This document shows positions 11,456 through 23,961 of a DNA stretch of 64,000 nt, piece by piece. The notes beneath the pieces are model-generated. The model was not told the origin of the DNA. It did not search any database and saw only the letters and a program-made list of their open reading frames with translations. This stretch comes from Lepas anatifera. Lineage: Eukaryota > Arthropoda > Thecostraca > Lepadidae. Positions within the stretch are counted from its first letter, which is position 1; the number at the start of each line of letters is the position of its first letter. Location: contig JAOTON010001575.1 of assembly GCA_034440635.1 (NCBI GenBank), positions 484,501 to 548,500 on the forward strand, given 5' to 3'. The position numbers and the translations under genes are program-made.

Positions 11456-12000
11456 AAACACTAGTAGATATTAAAAACGGATGTTCTAACCTATTTTAAT
11501 GGAAGGAGAAAAGTTGAATCTTTAATTTGGAATATTCCATTTTGAACAAAAGGTTTACCAGCAAATTTTGAATGTGACCTTAGGTCAAGGTCAAATCACA
11601 ATTTTTCACAAGTGACCTAGGGTCAAAGAGACTTCAGATTCGAGTTCTTCGGCTCATTTCAGACAGGAAAACTTATATTTAATGCATAGTTCATCAGTCT
11701 GTGTGGGTTTTATGGTCACCTAAAAAATGCACTGTGAGCAGATTTTCAAAAAATGCCTGAGGCAATAACTTCTAAAGTTTTACTTCGATTGAGCTGAAAC
11801 TCTCAGATTCGTCTTTGTGACCCATGAGAACCCTATACTAATTATTTTGAAGAGAATCGAAGAGGTACCGTGTAGATTTGACATTTGCCTGGTCGATTGG
11901 TGCTGGAATTGCCCAGGACCAGTGCTAAAATTTCTTATTTTAGGGGCACCATGTCCCAGTGCCCTCAAGTTTCACCACCAGTGATTAGTACCTTAAAGGT
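11456..12000 (-). repeat. Composite repeat, copy 2 (empty-site copy)
   Basis: Reverse-complement partner of 6811-7130 plus 8050-8250. At about 11655-11690, where copy 1 carries the 911-bp TTAA element, this copy runs straight through. It therefore serves as a natural related empty site. Confidence 0.75.
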
Positions 12001-13054
12001 GATTAGTGATTAGTACCAGAGGTTTTAAGTTAATCATTTATTTAAACATTATCTCCCGTTGAAGCTGACATTCTGTTCAAGGGGTTTCTACCTTAGACCA
12101 TGGAATCATCTACTCCCAAAAATGATAGTAAAAAAATGCGGAAGAGTCAGGTTTTTTAGAGTTCTTCTCTTTTGTAAGCAGTCAAATATATGGCTAAAAA
12201 CAGGCAACGCCATTCTGTGCCAACAAAAAGCCGCTGAGGCATGCTGAGGAATCTGCAAGCTGATTTCTGGTCGAGGAAACAACCGACTGTATATGCCAAT
12301 AGGCCGAACGCTTACTTCCAAGCTACGCACACATGCACCATGTATATGGCCATTGACAGGTCATACATCAAACCCAACGGGACTGAAAAGGAAGACACAT
12401 GCCAAGAATTCAGCAGAGACCCAATAAAAAGCTCAATAAAACTTGTATGGTGATGGGTACCCAATCAGATGCTATGATCAATGACAGGCGGTCAGTGTTT
12501 TTTTGCACGTGTCACATGTGATCGAGATTCCATCCCTTGAAAAAATGTACCGATAATTTCTCCACGAACCTCGGTCAGCCTTTATGAAAACACCATGCCG
12601 ATACGGGCCCGCACGAAAACCAGTACACTGTCACCAAAACCGCATCACGCGACCGGAACGACGACTGACTGCCGCCTAACCACGTACAACAGGCCACATC
12701 GCGTCTCAGTGCCCGCGGCGATGGCAGATATGGGCTATTCAATCCCGTGGAACCGGCCGAGCCCGCTCAGCTTATCGTTGGAGCGAATGGAATACCATAC
12801 TGGACGGGAAGAGTACAGGCGACGACCGAACTGAGCGCATGGATGGGAGATGTAGGGGAGTAGCTGGTCTGGACTAAAAATATATAAGTTGGTCTCATGT
12901 ATGGTTGACATATGTTTATGGCTATGACAGAGGTTTTAAAAGTTATCGGATCTTGTTACTAGTTTTGAAAATATACAGCTCAAAAAGAGGTATTTCGTTT
13001 AAGTGGATAATAGAAAAGTACACCTAATTTCCGGAATTATATAATGAGATCCCG

Positions 13055-13056
<2 letters not shown>
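12001..13056. other. No feature seen
   Basis: A GC-richer island at about 12590-12840 has an open frame of 79 codons starting ATG at 12595. I see no domain, splice signals or homology to support it. Confidence 0.4.
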
Positions 13057-13117
<61 letters not shown>

Positions 13118-13127
13118 TATAATATAT
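13057..13127. repeat. (AT)n microsatellite
   Basis: Nearly pure AT dinucleotide run with one G interruption near 13099. Confidence 0.95.
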
Positions 13128-13130
13128 TCA

Positions 13131-13585
13131 TCTATACGTATCCATTTTCATGTTTTGGTAATTCAAGTGTCCAGCTCAGTTCGATTCTGGGCTACTTTGC
13201 ATGAATTTTGCTTTCCATGTATTTGGAAACTTGCAGTTTTCAGGTCTTCCAAGTAAGGCTTGATATTTTCAGGCAATTACGGCCCGGTTCAGGCCCACGG
13301 CGAGTAGTGCTGAGCGTGACGCGCAGGGCACCTGTATTGATTTTGGGGGAGGTGTTGGCATGTAGGTGAGCGAGGTGTGTCACACTGTGCACTACCGCCC
13401 GCGGCTATTCTGACGCTGAAAACCGCCAGGGGTTTTAATGGTGATGTTTAATAATGGCATGGGAATTAAAGAGAAAGAGTTAATTATCGTTAACGTTTTA
13501 ACATTTGTTTGCTTAAAGCGGATGAAATAATGTAATAACGTATTTAAATAGAATATGTACAGAACAGGTTAGATATGAATGTATG

Positions 13586-13636
<51 letters not shown>

Positions 13637-14395
13637 CATTACTTTTAATACTACGTGCAAATTATGCAAAATTGGACTAGATGAGAACAAAAGAGCATCA
13701 AGCCAAAAACAGAACAATTGAGTCTAAAATGTAATTAGAAAGGTAATATTAAAACGTTAAGAATGCAATATATACATATGTGTGTGTATGTACAGAAATA
13801 TAAATAATAATGGAAAAGCCGACGAGAAACATGAAAATATACAAGACTAGAGCGCACACATACAATTCTGAAAAATATATGCACTTATCAGCCTTAAACA
13901 CATTAGAGCTCACACTCCGCACCTGCTTTTATACTCAAATATTACACAGTTTGGGAATTCTTGCAAACATGCCTCTTTGGACAGTGTTCACCCTTGCGTA
14001 CGGTAGATGAAATTAACCTCTGCTACGCAGTATTCGGAGAGGAACAGCGAGAGGAAACTTATAAGATCAATGATGTTTTTGGATATCCATGATGAGCATG
14101 AGATCATACTTTTTTCATCTGACCTCATGACAGGCGACAGCAAAATGTGAAATTCGATAACTGTAGTCAAACCCTATGTCTTTAAAATTACAGCGTCCAC
14201 AAGGCTATACAAAGCTGTTGTGTTGAAATTTATCCAGTCCATTCAGGGAACTGTCCCCAGCTCCTCCCGTAACTACGCAACAATACCCTACACATCAAAG
14301 GATCCGCATACATCGTCATCGGTAGATTAATTATCAAGCAGAAGGACAATAGCGGGGACAAACTTCCGCCTTCCGGTGTGCCCGATAGGGCAGGT
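13131..14395. other. No gene seen
   Basis: AT-rich sequence containing the TA microsatellite listed separately. A CpG-bearing stretch at 13270-13430 has no open frame worth calling. Confidence 0.4.
13587..13630. repeat. (TA)n microsatellite
   Basis: About 22 TA units. Confidence 0.95.
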
Positions 14396-15325
14396 AGGGG
14401 AGACCGGGGCAAAACGGGCTTTGGGGCAAAACGGATTTTTGCTAGTTCGGTATGTTACTGGTGTTTCTATCTAAATTTTAGAAGATGGGCTACTGCTTTA
14501 GACAAAGGACGTCAGAATATAGCACGTTTATCGTCAGCTAGCGGCATAAAGCGGGTTGGTTGGAGAGGATTTTCCTGAGGGGAGAGGATTATTACACAAT
14601 TTACAAAGGTTTAAATCCTCGTTTTTTTGAGTGACAAACTGAGTTCAGTTCTGATGATGATATGTCTGAATAAGTGGCAGTGTAGGCTTACGGTAAGGGT
14701 GATTTCAAATCTCAAAGCCTGCTATTTTTTCAGACACTTAAATACTTGAATCGGAGTATCTATGGGGCAAAACGAAAGGGGCAAAATGGACTAATGGTGT
14801 AAAATGTTCTGATGGTCTGGTTTACCCCAATCACTTAGGACAATGAGCTATGTAGTTTGTTATTGTGGCAAGGTCAAAGAAACAGCAAGAAAACAAGGCA
14901 GGGGCGGGTCCAGGTTGGAGGGGCAGTCTTTGTCAAAATGAGAGCGGGTTAAAATTTTCACTGAGTTAATAGATGCTGAAGCTTCAATGAAAATATGATA
15001 TTTTTTCGCCATATTACCCAGGCTGCCAGGGATGTAGATTTATATATATTTGGGGGTGCCCGGGAAAGTCCAATGACCGCAGGTCATACAGTCTCCGTTT
15101 TGTCCCTTCCTGAAAACCATTATGCCCCAGGGTTGGGGCAAAACGGACAAAAAACATTAGCTTATATATTTCACTGCCATGTTTTTCAAGTTAACTTTTT
15201 AAGTTAATGCCCTTACATTAGAGACACAATTCGTTAGGCTACGTCAGGGTGTATAGCTCAAGCTTTTCGGCCCGCTATTGACCTTGTTATGTTAGAAAAA
15301 CACTTAGGGTGCTCGTTTTTCCCCA
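14396..15325. repeat. Region with repeated GGGGCAAAACGG motif
   Basis: GGGGCAAAACGG-type words occur near 14404, 14423, 14763, 14777 and 15133. Inverted forms occur near 15090 (CTCCGTTTTGTCCC) and 15310 (CTCGTTTTTCCCCAC). This suggests an inverted-repeat element with subterminal repeats, from about 14396 to 15320. A hAT-like left end (CAGGGGCGGGTCCAGG) sits at 14899 without a visible partner. Confidence 0.4.
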
Positions 15326-16380
15326 CTCATGACGAGCACTGGCCGTTCAAAATCACTCGCTGTTACTTGGCAGACAGATATGACGTACACCGATCTACGG
15401 CCTAACCGTAAACGTGGTATAATCTTTGAGGTTACGAAAGAGGAGAGCGTGGTTTACGCTATGAAAAACCGAACTATATGGGGTGTAGATCACATCCGTC
15501 TAAGGTCCAGTTGGCTTACTATCCCAGGTTTTTTCTAATTTTAGAAAATTGATTAGAGAAGGGAGAGCGAGGGAAGTGGACAGAAGAGCATGTTAATGTT
15601 AGATGTTAGTAGAGCAAAGTGGAGTTAATGATGAGGCAGTAAATGTTAGTGGACTAGCGATGGGCAGGGAGGTGCCATGAGGACGGACGTGAGGTCAGCT
15701 CCCCACGTGTCGTAATTGTTAAGTTGAAACCGCATATGCTCTGGGAGAAAGGCGGAAACACATTAATGCTCACAGGGGTGATGACTCGCAGATGAAAATC
15801 GAAACAGTAATACATTTTTGGAATCAGAAATATATAAATAACAGTGATATATTGATAGAACAGCGATAACAATAAATTTTTCTAACATCGTCGCCAAATC
15901 GGAGGCGCACGAGCGATCTGGAATGAATCCAGTTTTGCTGTTTCTAGCATAGGATCCCCAAGGGGCTTCTAAACAAATAAAATCTGAACTCCAAACCTTG
16001 ACAGTTAGTGAGTCATTAAAACCGGAGCTATACCACAGCTCAAAACATGACCAAAAGCAAGACGTTGCTATGTGAAACCTGGTCCTTCCTTTAAATATCG
16101 CTTAACTTTGTTATGTTGATTCACACGTGCGGTGTTCGGATATAACAGTCAGGCTTTTGACTTTCTCATGGTCCATTTAAGCCTCATTTCCGGCCATTAA
16201 ACGACAGCGTAAAATGGTCCCAGCGACAAGACTCGACTTATTCCGCCTGAAGCTTCACACAACGACCATTTTGGACTTCATTTTAGCAATCCTCTTAGGA
16301 AAAGTTACGCAACCATAGCGTCGTCCCATCAAGTCGCCCCGCTGTGGGATTTTCCCGGCTCCGCGGCCATGGCACAATGA
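15326..16380. other. No feature seen
   Basis: No recognisable coding frame, RNA or repeat. Confidence 0.4.
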
Positions 16381-16524
16381 CAGGGGCGGTCACAGGAGGG
16401 CCGTTTGGCGGGAGGGGCAGCTCGGAAAAATGTTAAACGTAGTGCTATTTGTTTTTAAAAAAATCAGCCAAAATTTTGTCATTTGGGGGAATGGCCCCTT
16501 ACCCCTCCCCTGGCTCCGCCAATT
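16381..16524. mobile_element. hAT-like MITE with 8-bp target duplication
   Basis: The left end CAGGGGCGGTCACAGG and the right end CCTGGCTCCGCCAATT form an imperfect inverted repeat. The flanks are CACAATGA (16373-16380) and CACAATGG (16525-16532), matching at 7 of 8 bases, which fits hAT target-site duplication. The interior is homologous to 20444-20582 (shared GGTCACAGG and GCCGTTTGG words). Non-coding. Confidence 0.75.
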
Positions 16525-16532
16525 CACAATGG

Positions 16533-17908
16533 CGCAACATTGAGGATTAAAAAAATAATTATCGATACGTAGTGATAAAGTGCTATGAGAAAAATCGGTT
16601 TCATGATAATAAACTTATTCCGAGGTCAATAGAGCATAGTGTTGGATGACTTGCAAAAGCCTAGGAACCGAAATATCTCCCGGAAAAGACTGTTACGAAC
16701 CTCTGCTTATTGCACAAGTCACAAACTTTCGAGTTTGACCAAGCTGGCCTCAGTGCATAAGTCACAAAATTTTAGGGAAACCACAAAGCGACAAATGGTA
16801 AAGGTAGATAGCTCATACCTCAATCCTGAAATTACATCGCTTCAGAGATACGCTACGCTTAGGGTCACTTTCCTGTCAAAACAGCTTCAGGAGGGTATAA
16901 GGCAGCAGTAACTGCTACCGGCTTTTGTGGCAATATGCTAGCTTTCATTTCAGATTGGTTTTTTAATTGTTTGCTAAAAAGTATTGTGGGCATTTTTTAC
17001 ATTTAATTTGCTCTTTCAAGAATGTGTACCGATATACCTTATTCTATACACAGAGAAAGTCATTTAGAACACCCCCGCCCCGTCCCAGAATCAAGGTTTT
17101 TTTCACTGTTTCAAAATTCATCCAATTGTATACCTTTTAAATTTGCAAATGTTACAGTATGTTTCCTTCAATCAGTCTGAGGAGCGAGTGATATGCTTCC
17201 TCTAATCGAACGTTAGAATGATCCCTCTATTCCCTACTTACAACTAAGATCAAAGATCGCAGGCAAATTCTATAGCTGTTTTAAGGTAGAACAGAGAATA
17301 AATATGCATTCAAACTTATTCCCTAGCAGGCTCCAATATAATTTTGTACATAACCTTATCAAAGCTGCAGGATTGGCCTCTTCCAATCATTTGACCCTTT
17401 AGAATCCAGAAAAGTGAACGGAGTAAGTAACTATACGTTTTTTTCACCACGCTGGCTCAAAAAGTCAGCCATGACAATGAAAAAATCACCCCCTACACCA
17501 ATTGAAAAGTGATTTAAATCCTAGATTGATTCGTTCAGATATACCAGTAGTTAACTGTATATCTGGGTTTTAAGACTCCATCAGTACAACCACCTTGCGT
17601 TTGGCCTTCAAGACATTAAGATTTGACGTTCACCTCTCTTTTTACTCTTTCGAACTTTGAGAGAAAGGTCAATTAACTCTCTTATTCAAGACAATACCAG
17701 ACAACTCTCTAGTCAGTCGCTCTAGCCCCGTGTTCCTTCCCACCGTCCCAGAGACAATGGCAACCGATGCAGCGCAGGAGGCGTGGCAGTCAATGTAAAT
17801 CCGTACAAATATCGATTTCTAGAACGGACGCCGCAGCCACAGGAAACCGGGTGATTAAACTTGTCAGGGACGGACACAGAATTCTGCTGTCACGCCTATA
17901 GCATCATT
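16533..17908. other. No feature seen
   Basis: A 90-codon frame at 16639-16911 has no recognisable motif and ordinary AT-rich composition; not called. Confidence 0.4.
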
Positions 17909-18274
17909 TCACACAACCGCAAGAAATCGCAGTTGTGCAAAACACATCGCACTATCAGACGAATGCTGCCAGTTTTTATACTCGCCCCACGTGAGATGAT
18001 GCCTGAGTGCGCCTCTGGCAGCGACGGCAGCGGGTCTGACGTGTAACACAGCGACAGGAGCATCACCATCTAGCAACAGGTAGTGCTGCGTGGATCGCGC
18101 CACAATAGGCCATTTGGACACCTTCCCCACTCGCATCGGGTCTATGTTGGCCGGGTCTAACTTTGGACTACAAGCTTTCGCAATTACGGTATCGTCGGCC
18201 AAATTAAGTGTCTGGTACCGCAGCATTAACTGGTATCGATTTCCTGCCACGAACATCGGCTGCAAATGCCTCAC
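17909..18274 (-). CDS. Weak candidate exon, possibly the C-terminal part of a carboxylesterase-like protein
   Basis: A 121-codon minus-strand frame in a GC-richer island. The segment around ...SKWPIVARSTQHYLLLDG... resembles the end of type-B carboxylesterases, where a WP..........YL.LD pattern follows a DPN motif (here DPANIDPM). A possible splice acceptor (CATTTGCAG) lies just inside the frame near 18262. The catalytic Ser, Glu and His regions of that family are not present, so at best this is one exon. The resemblance is short and could be chance. No other exon of such a gene was found on the minus strand nearby. Confidence 0.22.
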   Translation of the reverse strand: MRHLQPMFVAGNRYQLMLRYQTLNLADDTVIAKACSPKLDPANIDPMRVGKVSKWPIVARSTQHYLLLDGDAPVAVLHVRPAAVAARGALRHHLTWGEYKNWQHSSDSAMCFAQLRFLAVV

Positions 18275-18671
18275 AAGCAGAGAACGATTAGTTTTTTTTT
18301 CGTGCTATGCGGGTGCATAAGGTTTATCTAGGGTTATTAATGATTTTTTTAATGGGAGTTCCTCCCATTCCCGGTCCACTTTATAAATGGCAGAATTAAT
18401 GCCAAATGTAAAAATATGATCGTCCATTTATAAAAAACGCTGATTCAAACCGATGTTTAGCATGCCCAACCAGCAGTGTTAAATCATGCTATATTTTAAT
18501 ATCCTGTGATTTGAACTTAGAAAATATTGTTTGGGTATATTTTGTAGAAGAGTAAGGCTTACCCACGCTATAAGTATTCTATAGACAGGAGCTTGCAAGG
18601 ACTAAGATTAGAATAAACAGTTTCCTTCTCTCTGAAGTTTTGCTACTACATGTGTGTGTCTCGACGAATAA

Positions 18672-18672
<1 letters not shown>

Positions 18673-18724
<52 letters not shown>

Positions 18725-18738
18725 AAGAGAGAGAGAAA
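18673..18738. repeat. (GA)n microsatellite
   Basis: About 33 GA units with a few AA interruptions at the 3' side. Confidence 0.95.
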
Positions 18739-19119
18739 TATATTTCTATCAAACTATACCATTAAAACTTGCCCGTACTTTACATCTAAGTAAAAGGTAT
18801 AAATATTTGTTTTCCTAAACATTCTATATGATGGATCGTTCAGTTCAATTGCTGAAATGTCAGTTTTTTGGCTCATTTAGCTATACAGAGGTCAGAAGAA
18901 TTACCTTTTTCCAGCGGATGCTAATTTTGTATCTCGGGATAGCGCAGTTTGCCCCAGCAAAAATATATTATTGTGTCCCTTGAGAGAAAATAACATTTGA
19001 AGTTTATCATATCAAATGATATAGATGAGGCCACGAAAGTAGGTAATATGTGCCTACTTGCGTGCAGCGAAATCTGTGCCTCAATAGCGGAAAGCTGTGC
19101 GCGTTTCGGCTGCTGTCCT

Positions 19120-19212
19120 GCTGAATGCTAGAATGCTGAATGCTAGAATGCTAGAATGCTGAATACTAGAATGCAAGAATGATCAATGCTAGAATGCTGA
19201 ATGCCGAATGCC
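19120..19212. repeat. GAATGCTA minisatellite
   Basis: Irregular tandem units of GAATGCT and GAATGCTA, about ten in all, including GAATACTA and GAATGCAA variants. Confidence 0.85.
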
Positions 19213-19439
19213 TCAGCAGCAGAGAGGGCGCTAATGGTGTCATGATGGGACGATGAGATGTTGAGATACTAGCGGCAAATATTTGATGAAACAAAGAGAT
19301 GTTAATGACAAATATACTGCCCTCTGGGTGTGGAGCCCAGTGAGAAGAACGAGAAAAATCAGGTTAGGAATGAAGGTAACACGATTTTTTTATATCGTTG
19401 AACTAGGGTCAGTTACGACTCATGGCGTTTGAATTTTGA

Positions 19440-19800
19440 TTGCAAGTCGATTGATTATCCTTTGATTATGTTAGGTTAGATAGTGACCTTGACCTGAAGA
19501 CACGTTGGGTCATTTTTACATTTTGACCTAGTACGGTCATGTTATACATTATGTATTTTACCGTAGCAAGAGGAGTCGAATGACGGCTAAAGATTTATTC
19601 TAACTCAGCCCAGTACGAAAACAAACGTTATCTAACCTGTCACTTTATTTGACCGGTCATGACTTTAACTTTGAACTGAGCCGGGTAGTGACCTGCCTGT
19701 TTTCTTCATTACTTCTCTTGGCCTTCGCATTTTCTCGCTATCACGCATAGCAGCCGAGACATGGAAGGAGGAAGGGTGTGGGGTGTTTGAAAACTCCCTC
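19440..19800 (-). mobile_element. Partial AGGTCA-rich element, reverse orientation
   Basis: TGACCT words lie at 19480-19700. The end at about 19720-19800, read on the minus strand, matches the left end of the 38516 element: a GTTTTCAAACACCCC stem, CTCGG, then GATAGCGAGAAAA. The left boundary is not resolved. Confidence 0.5.
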
Positions 19801-20443
19801 ACTGTGGAGAGAACGGATCGGAGGCCAACTGGGGAGGGTGTTAATTGACTTTAGAAGACAATTCAGACATGTGTGTTCTATCATTCTAGCGTCCTCCACT
19901 GTTGTCCACACGTCTATTATCAGCCGCAGACTTCTCTCCAGACAACAGTGCTCCTTCTGGCCATATTGGATCCGTCGCTTCCCCATACAGTTTGTAAGCG
20001 TCCATCCCAAAGAAAAACACCCAAAGTCTGCGTCCGAAGGGCTCCCATTGTAGTCTCCAAGGGACATCCGAAGTAGAATATCACTGTCACCTTAGGTTTT
20101 GCTTCCGTAAAGAAATTCTAGTCAGCCGATGCGTTCAAGGAGAGGGATCTGCAATGCGCTAAGCGCCGTAGATATTGTGCAGTTACGTGCATCAAGTTAG
20201 AGCGCATAATGACCAACAAAACCTTAATCCAATCTGGTCTTTATCCGACTTCTCTTCGAAAACAAATCGTGCCAGTCTGCTCTCGAACTATGATTGCAAT
20301 ATTCGTATGACTATGATTAAAATTCAATCCAATTCCCAAAACATACTACTAAGTCGTCAAAATTATAAATTCAAATCTATCCCTAAATAGAAATATAATA
20401 TTATCTCGAAAATCTAATCCAATTCAAACCCATACGTCAATGG

Positions 20444-20582
20444 AAAGACCGGTCACAGGAGCGCCGTTTGGGGAGGGGGTTACTCCGGAAAATCGTAAGA
20501 AAATAGTGTCCTTTAAGAAAATCTGGCAACATTTCGCCATTTTGGGGGAGGGGCACGCTCCCCCTCTGCGTCTCCGCTAGTG
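20444..20582. mobile_element. hAT-like MITE with perfect 8-bp target duplication
   Basis: GTCAATGG lies at both flanks (20436-20443 and 20583-20590). The interior aligns with the MITE at 16381-16524 (GGTCACAGGAGCGCCGTTTG near the left end). The right end TCTCCGCTAGTG is the usual CCGCCACTG type, diverged. Non-coding. Confidence 0.78.
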
Positions 20583-20699
20583 GTCAATGGTTCAGGGGCC
20601 CTCGAATATCTGACCCACGACGCCCTCGTAGACAGACTGATCTGCGATGTCCTTAGCACGAATATCGCGGATAAGTGTAGGTAGAGTATGCAGACTGTT

Positions 20700-20820
20700 C
20701 TGTGCTCCCTGAGCGAGGAGTAATCTGGCTCCCAAGAAACCCTTCCCACAGGGAAAGAGTTGGTGACGCCATACAACCCTGGCAGATTGTGCGTATATAA
20801 GCCACAACAATTATTATTAG
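20700..20820 (+). repeat. SINE body, copy 1
   Basis: Matches 59664-59755 closely: AATCTGGCTCCC, GAAACC-TTCC, GAAAGAGTT, GACGCCATA and CCCTGGCAG in the same order. The tRNA-like head seen at 59580 is not recognisable here. Confidence 0.65.
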
Positions 20821-20829
20821 ACTGTTCTG

Positions 20830-21385
20830 TAATTAGAGTACATAAAAAAACGGATATCCAGACGAATACCCGATGCACCCGATCCATCCAATCCATGGAC
20901 AAGATTGGCCAGATGATTTGGCCATTTGTGAATGCCAGTATGAACTGGGATTCACATATATCATATACATTTGGTCGCATTTCTTAGCATGGATCGGATG
21001 TGAATGAAGAAATCGTAATGTCCAAATGCATCAGCCTGAATTTTTAGGACACACTTCGAAAGTTGAACGGACTTAATGGGGACTTTTTCGGCACTAACTA
21101 ATGTGTTCTATCTGCAATATATAATTATCAAAAAAGGCCATTTGTCTGAAGGCTAGATTCGGCGCGACAGATTTCTCTGCAAAGCCCGTTGAGGCCAGAG
21201 CAGAATAGCCCGTACTGCGGCAGAGCGATGCGGCACTGCAGGGCCAAAATCGCCTGCGGCGCGAGTACCGCCGCAGGGCACATTACCCGGTCGCAGTAGT
21301 TTCCATTACAGTCCAGCTGACTAAAGTCTTAGTGCCTCTCATATCGTCACACGACCATCAACTCAAGCACCGTCGCAAACGGCAG
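20830..21385. other. No feature seen
   Basis: Nothing recognised. Confidence 0.4.
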
Positions 21386-21523
21386 ATAATGCGACAAACC
21401 TGCGAGCTACTGCCTCCTGTTAGCAGGATCTTAAAACATGTCTGGCCGGCCGGATTATAATGCGACAAAGCTGCGAGGTCATGCCTCCTGTTAGCAGGAT
21501 CTTTACACATGTCTGGCCGGATT
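21386..21523. repeat. Two-copy tandem duplication of ~70 bp
   Basis: Copies 21386-21456 and 21457-21523 share ATAATGCGACAAA, CTGCGAG, TGCCTCCTGTTAGCAGGATC and CATGTCTGGCCGG. They differ by scattered substitutions and a 4-base CCGG length change. Confidence 0.9.
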
Positions 21524-22879
21524 TTACATGGAAAATCACTAAAATAATAAGACCTATAACATACCGTGGAAAAATTTCGCGTACACAAAATTAGTTCACG
21601 GTATTAGTAATACCTCCGTAAAACCCCATTGGTATGATATTTCCGCGCTATCTTACAAAGGATAGGTAAGCCATATGTGGAAGACCAAACCAAATAATTG
21701 AGCCGTCCGGATCAGAACCCATAAATACCAGCCATAAAACAAGTTTTCATCCGTAAAAATGGTGCAGAAAGGCGTTTTGACCTCACTGTCTTTTTTATTT
21801 TCCCGGACGTTTCAAGTGTCGTTCGTAAATCTTACTCCTGCCAATTGTGTTACTCTGACGCACATTGATTGAGAGTTTAAGAAAATCTCAGGCCAGATCT
21901 TTAAAAGACGGAGGAGAGAGTGACACATTTTGTTCACCAAAATGCTGGCATTTTAATCAAATAAGCTTACCCGGTCATATCCAGAGACGTAGCCAAGTGA
22001 AGAGGAGTGGCGCTCCACCAACTCTGATGTCTAGGGCTTCGGTAATTAATGGGTTCTCACAAGGGACATTCCTACCAAAAGGATCAGTGATTATTTATCT
22101 TAGAATCATACAAGTACGTACCACATGGAGAATACAATTGTGGCGTTGGGGGTAGACATTATTTCAGACGCTGTAGAGTGCTCTTCCCAGCCCTCGCCCC
22201 GTGCACTCACGCAACATTTAAAACCGACAGAAAAATATAACCTTACTTCTAATCTGTTAGTGCCCTTTACGGCGACCCCTTTGCTGATATGGTAAGGACA
22301 CTTTCAAAGCGTTGATGTTTGCCTTTTGGGGGCTGTCGCTCCCCAAGAATGAACAGCTGACCACGTCTCTGCTCATGCATTTCTTGCAATGCCCTACTTC
22401 CTCCCCTTCCTACACATGAACAGATCCATGATCCATGGGCGATGGCCATTTGGGTGACTATTGCCACGCAAATGGCCAGATTTTCCTCACACTTCTTAAA
22501 GATGATAGATTTTTTCACAATTTCACATTTGGGCCTTCTTCTGAATGTCCTCGTCTGTCTCCGACAGAGTGCTTAGAACCAACATGAACGTATATGAATA
22601 TCTAAGAATATCCTAAGTGAGATCGAGAAAGTAAGCAAAGTTTTAATTAGTTAAAACCTTACAAAACATCTACTTTTTCCTTCATTGCAAACACAAGTAG
22701 CCACAGTAAGCCATTCCGGCTGGAACGAGCCACTTTGGTCCGTTTCGCCTAAAAACAAACACTAAATCCGAGCAAACCAGACAGTGGGCCTGCGAACAAT
22801 ATTGAGACGTGGTTCGTTAGCAGGCCTTAATGATGTCTGCAGCCGCGGACAGACTTGTTAAGTCACCGTGTCAACGGAA
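21524..22879. other. No feature seen
   Basis: A CAGAGACGTAGCCAAG word near 21981 looks like a hAT-type end but has no partner. Nothing else recognised. Confidence 0.4.
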
Positions 22880-23032
22880 CATTGGCGGATGCAAAGGGGG
22901 AGGGGAGGGCAAGGGGCCATGTCTTCTCAAAATGGCGAAATTTTTACCGATGTTCTTAAACAAAACACTATGGTTTACGATTTCTATCGAGTTGCCCATC
23001 CCCCTCAAACGGAACTCCTGCGTCTACCCCTG
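22880..23032. mobile_element. hAT-like MITE with 8-bp target duplication
   Basis: Left end CATTGGCGGATGCAAAGG, right end CTGCGTCTACCCCTG. The flanking 8-mers are CAACGGAA (22872-22879) and CATCGGAA (23033-23040), 7 of 8 identical. The interior resembles 39739-39869. Confidence 0.75.
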
Positions 23033-23641
23033 CATCGGAACACCACTGGTGCTCCAACCCAAGACTCAGCGAAGGCGCTGATTAATCCCGTAGCCTCTGA
23101 CATGCTTGCTGTGTATGTAAAATACATTAAGTAGGAAGATACATGTTTAGGCCGCTGGGTTCAACAAGAAAAATACAGGAAAACTTCAATAATAAACTAT
23201 TCCAGAACTAATCTGTTTTCATAACCAAATATATTTGTATCGCGAACATACCTCTCATGCAGTAATTTCAGAAATATGTTAAGCAATGATCGCACTCCAG
23301 ATCGAAATGCTAACAAAGATTGACCGTGTGACTTTGAAACTGAGTCACGAACTCGTTTGCACCTCTTCCTAATATTGTGTTTCACAACCTGTTGTAGGTA
23401 ATCGTTTTCAGAATCGAACTTCTCCCAAAATATCTTGAGAAAGAGTTCTGCTCAAAAGCGCATGCGAGAAATGATATAGAGCTCTTTACCTTTTCCAGTC
23501 CATTTCGTGGACAGCATACTCAACCACCGCATGTCTGTCGGTTCTGAGAGTGATGTCCTTTGACACTCCTTGAGTCTTCTCTTCCAGATGGAAAAAACCG
23601 TGAGGTGATAGTCTGGCCGAAGCGAGCTCCAACCATCGGAC

Positions 23642-23953
23642 CATTGGCAGAAGCAGGGGGCCATTCCGGCCATGGCCCCCCAAAGCGCTGGGAGGAGGTC
23701 CAAACTAACTATCTTTTGCCCCCCAAAGGTTGTATCAATTTTTAAAAAGGTGTTTACACTAGGCCTGTCGAGCAATTACCTATTCGCTCCCCCCAAAAGA
23801 GAGCGATCATGTACTTGGAGAGGTAGCTTATATAAGGTCTGTTGAGCACCCAAATTGCACGTCCCACCCCACCTCCTCCCCCTTCCTCCAGGAGGAGAGG
23901 CAGACATGGGTTTGCCCTCACCCCCTCAAAACTGGGGTCTATGTCCGCCTCTG
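23642..23953. mobile_element. hAT-like MITE with 8-bp target duplication
   Basis: Left end CATTGGCAGAAGCAGGGG, right end TATGTCCGCCTCTG. The flanks are CATCGGAC (23634-23641) and CAACGGAC (23954-23961), 7 of 8 identical. The interior words TTTACACTAGGCCTGTCGAG and GCGATCATGTACTTG recur in diverged form at 39950-40060. Confidence 0.75.
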
Positions 23954-23961
23954 CAACGGAC

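Noticed and set aside
12595..12834. 79-codon frame in a GC-rich island
   Set aside because: GC-rich sequence lengthens frames by chance, both strands are open, and no motif is present.
19741..20067. 108-codon minus-strand frame beginning MSLGDYNGSPSDADFG, loosely like a fibrinogen-related domain
   Set aside because: The resemblance is short, the expected downstream motifs are absent, and part of the frame overlaps a repeat end. A second frame in the same place is also open.
20513..20980. 155-codon minus-strand open frame
   Set aside because: It spans the hAT-like MITE at 20444-20582 and the SINE body at 20700-20820, so it is not a gene.
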